Source: Locusta migratoria
Lineage: Eukaryota > Arthropoda > Insecta > Orthoptera > Acrididae
Direction: 5' to 3'
DNA length: 64,000 nucleotides
NCBI GenBank assembly: GCA_026315105.1
Contig: CM048746.1
Location: forward strand, 566,011,940-566,075,939
The notes beneath the pieces were generated by a model. The model worked only from the letters and a program-made list of their open reading frames with translations. It was not told the origin of the DNA and did not search any database. The stretch's first letter is position 1. The number at the start of each line of letters is the position of its first letter. The translations under genes and the position numbers were made by a program. Of the stretch, positions 55,545 to 64,000 are shown piece after piece.

Positions 55545-56516
55545 GGTATGCTTTTACTTAGAGCGAGGCATCATGGGGCTTCCGAAGTAAGAGTGATGTC
55601 AGTGGTGCCACAGGGGAGTGTCGTGGGTCCCTTGCTGTTCACGATATATATAAATGACCTTGCGGATAACATCGGAAGTTCACTGAGGCTTTTTTCGGAT
55701 GATGCTGTAGTATATAGAGAAGTTGTAACAATGGAAAATTGTATTGAAATGCAGGAGGATCTGCATAGAATTGATGCATGGTGCAGGGAATGGCAATTGA
55801 ATCTCAATGCAGACAAGTGTAATGTGCTGCGAATACATAGAAAAAAAGATCCTGTATCATTCAGCTACACTACAATAGTAGTCAGCAACTGGAAGCAGTT
55901 AATTCCATAAATTATCTGGGCGTAGGGTTAGGAGTGATTTAAAATGGAACGACCATATAAAATCAATCGTCGGTAAAGCAGATGCCAGACTTAGATTCAT
56001 TGGAAGAACCCTAAGGAAATGCAGTCCAAAAACAAACGAAGTAGGTTACAGTACACAGTACAAACCCACAGCTTGAATACTGCTCACCGGAGTGGGATCC
56101 GTACCAGATGGGGTTGATAGAGAAAGTAGAAAAGATCCAACGGAGAGCAGCGCGCTTCGTTACAGGATCATTTGGTAATCGTGAAAGCGTTACGGATATG
56201 ATCTATAAACTCCAGTAGAATACTCTGCAGGAGATACGCTCTGTCGCTCGGTACGAGCTTTTGTCGAAGTTTAATGAACATACCTTTACCAAGGAGTCTA
56301 ACACCATATTGCTTGCTCCTACGTATATCTCGCGAAGAGATCATGAAGATAAAATCAGAGATATTAGAGCCCACACAGAGGCATAGCGACAATCTTTCTT
56401 CCCGCGAACAATACGTGATTGGAATAGGAGGGAGAACCGGTAGTGGTACTCAAAGTACCCTCCGCCACACACCATCGGGTGGCTTGCGGAGTAGGGATGT
56501 AGACGTAGAATAGTGA
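55545..56516 (+). pseudogene. A2-related LINE fragment, RT 3' half
   Basis: MSVVPQGSVVGPLLFTIYIN (motif B, 55598), LRLFSDDAVVYREV (motif C; the box reads FSDD rather than FADD, 55683) and CREWQLNLNADKCNVLRIHR. Then, with shifts, DARLRFIGRTLRKC (about 55985) and PTYISRRDHEDKIRDIRAH (about 56320). The 3' UTR 'tccgccacacaccatcgggt' with a tgtagacgtag tail ends near 56516. Same lineage as the 51.2-55.4 kb LINE but a distinct subfamily. 5' truncated; inactive. Confidence 0.88.
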
Positions 56517-56559
56517 AAGTCATTCTTGTTGCCCTTTAATATGCTGTGTGATAACTTCA

Positions 56560-57541
56560 GGCGCCCAGTACAGTTGCACACCAACGTGGCATGGACAATA
56601 TCAGGATATCAATCACCTCTTCAGAGATATTTGGCCATGCTTACATGGGTGTAATATCCATCTCTGCAACCGTTGTGGGAGGTGCTAGTCTGGCTACAAT
56701 GTGTCTGGCAAGTGTATCCCAGACATGCTCAAACGGGTTTAAGTCCGGTGAACAAGCTGGCCACTCCATTCATTCAGTTCCTTCAACTACAAGCATGTTG
56801 TGCACCAGTGCAGCTCTGTAGGGACGAGCATTACCATCCACCAGAAGGAATCCATTGCCTATGGCACCAACGTGGAGCACAACAAAAGGTCGAAGTATCT
56901 CGTCTCTATACCTCTGAGCAATCAGACCAACATTCTGAACGACACAGAGGTCCTTACGTCCGCCAGTACTATATCCTACCTAAACCATTCGTCCACCACC
57001 ATGACATGGTGATGTTTCATTAACATAAGCAGGATTGTTTCCAGTTCCACGTTCTCCAGATAACGACGATTGTCCGGTTGAACACAAAATCTTGACTCAC
57101 CTGTGAACAGAACCCGGCGCCATTCTTTATGACTCCGATACTGATGTTCCTCCTTCCAGTTTATGTGGGCTAAACGGTGTCGCGGCTTTAATGGGACACA
57201 CGCCCTAGGTCACATTCCCGAAGCCGACATCGGGCAATTTGTATTGCTGTTGCAAGTCCTCTTGCTGCCTGAAAGGTGCGTTGCAACTGTCTTGCATTCA
57301 GCCACCTGTCTTGACGGGCTGTTAACCGGAGATAACGGTCATCTCTTGCTGATGTTACCCCTGGTCCACCTTGGCCTTTCCTTCTTCTAACGGCTCATGT
57401 TGTCTGAAATCGCGTCCAGGTCCTAGAATTTATACTTTAGGACACTCCAGTAGCTTAAGCCAGCATCCTATTTGCCTGTACCGCTTCAGAACCTCCTATG
57501 GCTCTCCATGCCATAGCTTCAGGTAAGTCACGTTGCTGCAT
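56560..57541 (-). pseudogene. Tc1-like transposase, decayed but nearly full length
   Basis: Minus strand. N-terminal HTH from an ATG at 57541 (MQQRDLPEAMAWRAIGGSEA, later TWTRFQTT), an RRRKGQGGPGVTSARDDRYL linker, second HTH (LTARQDRWLNARQLQRTF), then the DDE domain: WRRVLFTGESRFCVQPDNRR, where the first catalytic Asp of 'FSDESRF' is Gly. A second block follows, LVDGNARPYRAALVHNML then WPACSPDLNPFEHVWDTLAR (second Asp region reads DGNARPY instead of DNARPH; third acidic residue E present). Several stops and one or more shifts in the middle. Ends and TIRs not identified. Confidence 0.87.
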
Positions 57542-58351
57542 TGCACTACCTCCTCACTACACTATCTGAACCCAGCTGCTTGTGTAATTCGTTTACAAGA
57601 GTAAACACACGTTAACAGCAACCACTCCGCAGGAACTTTCTGTTATTACCGCTATCTCGGTTGCCGAAATTCTATCTCCACTCCAAGAACCGACAGAACC
57701 ATTGTAGTTAATTCTGGCAATGACAATCCCAAAATTGTTTTAATCAGTGTATACCAGATAGCAGGATTAGAGGAGCAACGCACTTGGATTACGTCTTGCT
57801 TGAAAGTCAAGAAAACTATTGCAAAGACACACCAAATAATGCCGAGACCAAGGTTCAATCTTCACAAAGGGTGAAAACCTGGTCGAAAAGACGAACTTTT
57901 GCGACTCTTTATCAATGCAATTTGTAGGAAGGACAGTCTTTACTGTATGCCTACTGTGCACAACAGTATTTAAAAAGACTAAAGTGCTGTATTAAATGTA
58001 CCCGTATTGAATATAAGAAAACATTATTGCAATTACTGTTCTGCCTAATTACATTCCCCGTGGATAAGAGACATTTCTACCTTGTTTTCGTTAGTGTACA
58101 TTCTACTCACACAACTCTTCAACTGACAATGGTTGACGAAATGACGGGTGTGCAGTCTACTTATGTTTACATTTGTCCTCTGTCAACGCCAGAACGTGGA
58201 TGTGTTTCATTACAATGGGTACCTGTGGAGCGCTGAGAGTGTTAACGTCAATGTTGTGTTATGTAGTTAATAACGTTATGTTTCAGTGAATGGTACACTA
58301 TGGTACATTTTAATACGTCTTTAGAAGATGAAATTAATTACCGAATAAAAA
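57542..58351. other. Unassigned, no gene recognised
   Basis: Open frames up to about 70 codons without known motifs; may include the 5' terminal part of the Tc1-like element (57542-57660). Confidence 0.35.
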
Positions 58352-58530
58352 ATACAGGGTGCCATTTAAAAATATTACCGCTGTTCATATCTTTGTAAAA
58401 AACAAAGAAGGCAGTCATGCTGATTGATGTCCCCCTCACGGATAAAGAACATGTGCTTGAAACATTTTGTAATATGCATCTGGACAAATAGTTATTTAGG
58501 ATGGTCAAGATAAATGGCACAGCCTGTATA
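58352..58530. mobile_element. Short MITE-like element (about 180 bp)
   Basis: Left 'atacagggtgccatttaaaa' and right (inverted) 'atacaggctgtgccatttat' form imperfect terminal inverted repeats of about 20 bp. The interior has no gene. A partial copy of its left interior ('aattaccgctgttc') recurs at about 58830. Confidence 0.65.
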
Positions 58531-58631
58531 AAGTATTGTTATTAATGTTATAGTGATTCTTTTGTAGATAAACCCTCTCGTTTCGTACTCCAGTGCAACG
58601 TAGTGACAACCCATAAAGTGTCGTACATTCA

Positions 58632-58795
58632 GCCGCTGGGGAGCGGCCGAGTGCATGTTCCGATGCGCGAGGCCTTTCCCCGTCGGGGGTTAGAACGCTC
58701 CTCGGGCATAGATATTTTTGCTGTCTTTAGTATAAGGTAGTTCATAAATAGTATGTAAGTTTAGGGACTGATGACCCCGCAGTTAAGTCCCTTAA
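58632..58795 (+). mobile_element. tRNA-derived SINE S1 variant, 3' truncated
   Basis: Head 'gccgctggggagcggccgag' with 'gtcgggggttagaacgctcc' as a mutated B box, then the S1 tail 'gggactgatgaccccgcagt'. It ends at 'aagtccctta' without the 'acatttgaac' end. Confidence 0.82.
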
Positions 58796-59989
58796 AGAAA
58801 ACCGTACCCTGTAACACCCTGAAAATAATTACCGCTGTTCTTGAATATCCTGCATAAACGTGATGTATAGGCAAGGGATCGTTGTAGTATTCTTGTCTGC
58901 ACCACGTTTATCCATTTTTTGTGGCTGAAAGTACGAATAAAATTTACAGTGAATAAACATGCCACAGTAACAAAATAAACATCACCCACCAAAGTTATAA
59001 TATCAAGGAAAATAAATTAGCTGATAACTGCAATTATCTCTGGGTAACTATGTAAACATATAATGTCGTTGAAACACTTTGATTATAGCCTCATAGCCCC
59101 ATAGCCGGATAGTCGGTAAGCAGGAATACTAGACACAGCGGGACATTAAGAGAACGTACTGGCACACAGATAGCAAACAAAGTATTAACTTGCCTCAGCA
59201 CATGCCAATGAGTACCCGGATACTTCCGAAAGACCAAACTAAGTTTCCTTACTCCTGCTCTAGCGGACAATTAAGCAAAAACTCATCGATATAAGGCTTT
59301 AAACAAGAACTGCATGGTAAAAAAGAAGCAAAATATTATCTAAAACCTTTTAAACAACAATAAATAAAACCATTATCACTCTTCTAAGGTAACTCAACTC
59401 ACAGAAACACAAATTAAATAAGGTGGGCTAGCAAATTTTTTGAGAGAGAAGCAGATGAAACAAGCTACCTTAGTTTAAATACACAATAAAGTATGCCACC
59501 ATATTTATAGTATGGATGCACAATGTTCGCCCACATCAACTGGCGAAATCACGATTTCTCAATTTGCAGGGCCGTGGGAAAAATAGATCCAAATGACATC
59601 CAATCATTCGTTAACCATCGAGCGGTTTGTGCTTCACCATGTACAGTCCATGTATACAAACGCTAGACGTTTTCCATGAACATAAACCACACTGTAAATA
59701 CACAACTATCTATAAGCAAATCACAATGCAGCAATTCCCTTACAGCTCATAATTTGGAGGCAGCGGCATTTATGACGAATCTCACGAATTGTGGCTGTGC
59801 GTCTGTTTGTTTCACACGTTGTTATCATACTGGACCTTATTTCAGTAACACTCCCTATAAAGTGTACATACAGTTGGCGCTCTGGCAGTTCGTTTCATTG
59901 GCCTAGTACACTACAAATAAGTGTTCTGTAATACCTGTTAAGGACTCGGGTGCCTGTTTAGTTGATGACGTTATTACGTGCACATCAAA
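58796..59989. other. AT-rich stretch, no gene
   Basis: No recognisable repeat or coding signal beyond the partial MITE interior near 58830. Confidence 0.35.
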
Positions 59990-60399
59990 TGTCAAATATC
60001 TGTAAATCTATCGGACCAAACTGCGTGATCATCAGTCCGTAGCTTACAAACTACTTAAACCTAGGTAAACTAACCTACGGACAAACACACACACCCATAC
60101 CCCAGGGAGGACTCGAGCCAGCCGGCCGCGGTGGCCGAGGGGACTGAGGCGCTCCAGTCACGGTCTGCACGGCCACTACGGTCGGGGGTTCGAATCCCTC
60201 CTCGGGCATGGATATATGTGCCGTCCTAGTTCGTAAGTAGTTCGTAAGTAGTTTGTAAGTTTAGGGACTGATGACCCCGTAGTTAAGTCCCATAAGCTGT
60301 ACAAACATTTGAACATTTGATTTGACTCGACCCTCCACGGCGAGCAACCGCGCGCTCCGCACCGAGACGCTTTAGACCGCTCGGCTACTCCATTGCGGC
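59990..60399 (-). mobile_element. SINE S2, minus, 14-bp TSD, split by an S1 SINE
   Basis: S2 tail half at 59990-60116 and head half at 60331-60399. The target-site duplication acgtgcacatcaaa is exact at 59976-59989 and 60400-60413, so the outer insertion is unambiguous. A later S1 SINE sits in its B-box region. Confidence 0.94.
60117..60323 (+). mobile_element. SINE S1, plus, nested in S2, 7-bp TSD
   Basis: Full S1 including 'gccggccgcggtggccgagg' and perfect B box. The target-site duplication gactcga is at 60110-60116 and 60324-60330. It landed within the S2 B box, disabling that promoter element. Confidence 0.94.
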
Positions 60400-60413
60400 A
60401 CGTGCACATCAAA

Positions 60414-60801
60414 CCGGCCTAAGGTGCTCAGAGTAACTTTCCCTAAGCACATTTCGGTGATTCTCAAGAAGTGCGTCTATAACGCGGAGGTGAGTCCAGC
60501 TTCAGAGCTGGTGGCAAAGTCTGCTGGGGGCCCATTAGTGCGTGGTACAACGCTGTAACCATGCCCAAAGATACCGGTGAAGACCTCTTGGACAAGTAAG
60601 CTGGAGAAAGGTACGGTTTACTTGGTTGCTCCCCGTCGGAAATTCGTGTCGTCCCTCGGTCATGGGTATATGTCACTGTGCGTGTCCTCCTTAGATGGCT
60701 TTACGTAGGGGCTGACAAGTAGAATAGTTAAGACGCATAGATTCACAAACATTTGATTTTTGAACCCATAGAAGTGACAAGACAAAGACCATAAGCACTG
60801 G
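60414..60801. other. Possible decayed SINE, otherwise unassigned
   Basis: 60595-60760 has SINE-like layout: 'cttggttgctccccgtcgga', 'gtccctcggtcatgggtata', then 'gattcacaaacatttgattt'. Too eroded for a family call. Confidence 0.4.
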
Positions 60802-61265
60802 CTATTAAAACTTCTACACCACGAAGATGACGTGCTACAGACGTGAAATTTAACCGATAGGAATAAGATGCTGTGATATGCAAATGATGGGCTTTTCAAG
60901 CATTCACACAAGGTTGGCGCCGGTGGCGACACCTACAATGTGCTGACATGAGGAAAGTTTCCAACCGATTTCTCATACACAAATAGCAGTTGACCGGCGT
61001 TGCCTGGTGAAACGTTGTTGTGATGCCTCGTGTAAGGAGGAGAAATGCGTACCGTCACGTTTCCGACTTTGATAAAGGTCGGATTGTAGCCTATCGCGAT
61101 TGCGGTTTATCGTATCGCGATATTGCTTCTCGCGTTGGCCCTTTCCATTGACTGTTAGCAGAATATGGAATCGGTGGGTTCAGGAGGGCAATACGGAACG
61201 CCGTGCTGGATCCCAACGGCCTCGTATCACTAGCAGTCGAGATGACAGGCATCTCATAAATGTTT
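60802..61265 (+). pseudogene. Tc1-like transposon 5' end and N-terminal HTH remnant
   Basis: A 220-bp 5' leader is followed by ATG 61023: MPRVRRRNAYRHVSDFDKGR, IVAYRDCGLSYRDIASRVG, then a frameshift and VSRIWNRWVQEGNTERRAGS, QRPRITSSRDDRHL. This is the paired HTH and linker of a Tc1-family transposase, the same architecture as 57.5 kb but a different subfamily. The catalytic domain is missing; similarity ends near 61260. Confidence 0.85.
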
Positions 61266-61480
61266 CTTTTTATCTATTAAGTACTCTTCTGTCAACAATT
61301 TCATGTACTCGCCACTGAGACTTGTTCCTCAGTTGGGTTCTGTGGATCATGATAAATATTAACTTTAAAAAGCCTCTTCCTCGAGATAACGAAATTCCGG
61401 CCTACATTGTTCTCGTGTGCAGAGAACAACTATTATAGAAGAGGGCTCGTGAATTTCGTTTAGAAATCGTGCATTTCACT
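61266..61480. other. Spacer with the left SINE target site
   Basis: No gene seen. Contains tgcatttcact at 61470-61480, the left target-site duplication of the next SINE. Confidence 0.4.
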
Positions 61481-61677
61481 GTTTGTAGATGTTTGTGAAG
61501 CTTATGGGACTTAACTGCAGGGTCATCAGTCCCTACATTTACAAGCTACTTATGAACTAGCTTATACTAAAGACGGCACAAACATCCATGGCCGAGGGGG
61601 GATTCGAACCCCCGACGGGGAACAGTCTGGCGCGTCGTAGCATAGCGCCTCAATGAGCTCGGCTGCCCCACTGTGGC
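61481..61677 (-). mobile_element. SINE S1 variant, minus, 11-bp TSD
   Basis: Variant head with 'gcatagcgcctcaatgagct' on the plus strand, perfect 'gattcgaaccc' B box and S1 tail. The target-site duplication tgcatttcact is exact at 61470-61480 and 61678-61688. Confidence 0.94.
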
Positions 61678-61688
61678 TGCATTTCACT

Positions 61689-62606
61689 CAGGGTGATTGA
61701 AGCAACTGGGTTCCTCGCGTCTACTGTATTCTCAGAACAAATGACTCCAGTGACACGTCATCTGCGGCAACACAGAAAAGGTAAGCATGAGAATGCAACT
61801 TTAAATTTCTTCTTTATGCCCTTTTAATTTTTTGCCGTATCAATTCTGCAATTAGGCTCGAACGTCAGTTGGTAGACCATATAGAACGAACGGGCCTAGC
61901 TGTGATTAAATATTATGGTCAAGGTTATGGGGACAATCACATTTTAAATTTTGTCATAGGAAAAGCTGTAGAGAATAATCAAGAAGTAATTTATACATTA
62001 TATTTTTAAGGATTTTAAGTGAAAATCTTAAATTTATATTGATTGAAATGACCGATTTCGACTATATACAACGTGCATTATTATGTGTATCTGCTGTCAT
62101 TCCGCCTCCGCCTCCACAAAAATTTACTTCATCAGAAACTGTGTAGCATGTTGATGACGAAGTTTTATATGAAAATATACCGTATTCTTAGCGATTTTTC
62201 ATCGTGACGAGAGATTCTTTATTTCTATAAGGTTTCTAAAGTTCATACATGAAGCAGGGAAACATTCTGATCTGAAGATGACGATTTATACCGTCGAAAC
62301 CGGACTTCAGCATAAGACAGAAAATTGGTCTTCATGCTCAAAACGGATAAATCCTGGGTACTAAATACTGAAATTTCTCCGAAATTATCTATCGTATTTC
62401 GATGGCTGAAACGCGGTTAAATTCATCTCTTTGAGATCTACGTTACTAGCAACAGAAATTATAGTTCAATTCGAAAAATATAGCTATGTCAAGAGTATAC
62501 GTTGCTACGTGATGACCCTTACAATTCATTTGGGTGAAAAAAGAATTACGGTATTTTAAACGATCCCAGAAATATTTGAGGCGAACAGCTCAGTTGAATC
62601 ACCCTG
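61689..62606. mobile_element. TIR-bounded non-coding element (about 920 bp)
   Basis: Left end 'cagggtgattgaagcaactg' and inverted right end 'cagggtgattcaactgagct' form short terminal inverted repeats; both match well for the first 11 bases and loosely after. No transposase frame inside. It includes a ribozyme-like core at 62272-62299. Element limits are moderately sure. Confidence 0.5.
62272..62299 (+). ncRNA. Hammerhead-like core sequence (candidate)
   Basis: CTGAAGA (62272-62278) fits the hammerhead consensus CUGANGA. A potential stem II GACG/CGTC (62280-62283 with 62292-62295) closes an 8-nt loop, and GAAA follows at 62296-62299. One unpaired T precedes stem II where hammerheads normally have a G-C pair, and stems I and III are not established. 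The same motif style occurs in the foldback at 20.4 kb. Weak candidate. Confidence 0.3.
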
Positions 62607-63159
62607 TATATTATTTCTCATGAACTTCGAAATGAGAACATGTACTTCAAGACGCCAAATGATACACTAGAATTACCGAGCAATGGAGTGGGTAGCTGCA
62701 GAGACTCGTATATTGCTAGTTTTACTTCGTCGCGATATGCTGTTTACTCTTGGAGGATATTGCACTATCTGGTGTGTGCAGTCTCTTCTGTACACAAAAA
62801 GCTGTTTCTCATTATCCTACCAAAAAATCTTACTCTGAAACTGGTTCTACCTACAACCGCGCTATGTTGTTTTTAACATTAGATGAGAATTATGTACTTA
62901 AGTGTTCGATACCCAACTTTAAACATATATATGTCTCAATTTTCGAAAAAAAAAAAAAAAATACTCATATAACGATTGTGAAACACGATTGCACCATATC
63001 TTTATATAATGGGCCCTAAAGATCCCCGTTTTGTTTAAAGCTAAAAACTCCCTCACGATTTAGGAAACATTTATCATTTATTAGTTGGGTACAATTTGCA
63101 GCAATCAGTTGCAGGGCCATAGATTTGTTTACGAACTGTTTCAGGAAATTATTGCTCTT
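62607..63159. other. AT-rich stretch, no gene
   Basis: Includes an A-run at about 62948-62960. Short open frames without motifs. Confidence 0.35.
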
Positions 63160-64000
63160 CTTCACGTATCTGTACAGGAAAGAGTTACAGAATAATATAC
63201 AAGTATCAATATTTCATAAAATATCGAAGTACAAGCATAGAATTAAAGATTCAAGAGCTAAAGCGTATATAAAAGCCTCAGATTTGAAATGGTAATACAC
63301 TATGCTGCTGTATTCCGATGAAAGTAATTAAATATAAAAATAAATAAGTTCATACACACTAAAGATTTATAGTTACTTATATTAATTGTGTCCTGTATGG
63401 TTTAATAACACTGAACATAAGGTCTATAATTCGCAAAACAAGCTGTTAACATGTGCTTCTTTGGATAAACCACGTAATAAGTGTAAAAAGGGAAAAGGAA
63501 ATAAACTAATAAGATACAAGAGTTATCCAAACACAGTGGTCTTAGAACAATGGTTTATGACTCAGTTGGGCGAATAGTATGTCGGTTATGCATACTTAAA
63601 AATCCTTTTTTTTTCTAAGACCACTGTATTTTTATAACGCTTTCATCTTATTACTTTACTTTTTTAGCACTACTACATGGTTTATTCAAAGATGCACATG
63701 TTAACAGCTCATTTTGTGAGTTCTAGCATAATCTCTGCACTTGATATTCAGTGTTATTATATCATGCTGTGAACAAACAGAGCACGATTAATGGAAGTAA
63801 TTATAAATCTTTCTTTTTATATTTCATGGATTTTATCAGAATACAGCAGCATGGTGTATTATCATTTCAAATTCTGCAGGGTTTCAAGAACGATGTATAT
63901 ACTCTGTACCTACACTGTATCTCTTGCCACTTTAATTTGCGTGCTTGTACTTCGATCTTTTCCGTAATATTTATATTTCCATATTATTATGTAACTGTTA
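63160..64000. repeat. Large inverted repeat, arms of at least 370 bp, running off the window
   Basis: Centre near 63580. The inner ends are exact: 'acagtggtcttagaa' at 63533-63547 against its complement at 63613-63627. Further pairs along the arms include 'gctgttaacatgtgc' (63440-63454 and 63700-63720, inverted), 'aatacactatgctgctgtat' (63294) against the inverted form of 63842-63863, and 'atcgaagtacaagca' (63223) against the inverted form near 63943. Similarity is about 75-80 percent by eye with small indels. Loop of about 65 bp. The right arm continues beyond 64000. Confidence 0.8.

Overview
This window is non-coding, transposon-dense DNA from an animal with a large genome. The tRNA-derived SINE whose 3' module reads roughly 'gggactgatgaccccgtagt' recurs about ten times. 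From memory I associate it, and several of the LINE 3' ends, with locusts of the genus Schistocerca (Orthoptera). That species call is an inference. I see no intact host protein-coding gene, rRNA or real tRNA gene, and nothing prokaryotic. Almost every long reading frame belongs to a mobile element.

Layout. 1-2.3 kb: broken LINE of 'family A' (EN/RT type) cut by a SINE. 2.7-7.5 kb: SINEs, a pair of LTR-like direct repeats, and a family B LINE 3' end. 7.5-11.8 kb: a mosaic of two MITE copies, a THAP zinc-finger remnant, inverted flanks and a striking array of palindromes. 11.5-16.7 kb: two SINEs, a long foldback, a LINE ORF1/gag-like remnant, and a longer family B LINE carrying two nested insertions. 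17-25 kb: GC-rich islands, SINEs, and a family A LINE on the minus strand with a 395-bp near-perfect palindrome inside it. 25.3-28.6 kb: three SINEs and a three-copy tandem repeat of about 320 bp. 28.9-36.2 kb: a decayed Ty3/gypsy retrotransposon (minus strand) whose integrase is split by a SINE that is itself split by a complete LINE. 36.8-42.1 kb: a transposase HTH remnant, a LINE endonuclease piece, a THAP element flanked by inverted repeats, and a Jockey-like LINE. 42.2-44.1 kb: a Penelope-like element with its 5' part inverted. 44.8-47.9 kb: two LINEs, one interrupted exactly in its YADD motif by a 783-bp DNA transposon. 49.2-50.6 kb: a chimeric family A LINE. 51.2-55.4 kb: a nearly full-length minus-strand LINE with an SGNH-esterase domain ahead of its endonuclease and RT. 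55.5-61.3 kb: LINE and Tc1-like remnants and nested SINEs. 61.5-64 kb: a SINE, a TIR-bounded element with a ribozyme-like core, and a large inverted repeat running off the right edge.

How the parts relate. The autonomous LINEs (families A to G) would have supplied the reverse transcriptase that moved the SINEs; many SINE copies have exact target-site duplications that I could read directly. Nesting gives a relative insertion order: gypsy, then SINE, then LINE; the S2 SINE before the S1 SINE; LINE F before the DNA transposon. All protein-coding copies have stops or frameshifts, so the locus looks like a transposon graveyard in an intergenic region or a large intron. The least explained material is the palindrome array (9.38-10.12 kb), the two THAP loci with TGACGTCA-bearing flanks, and the right-edge inverted repeat.
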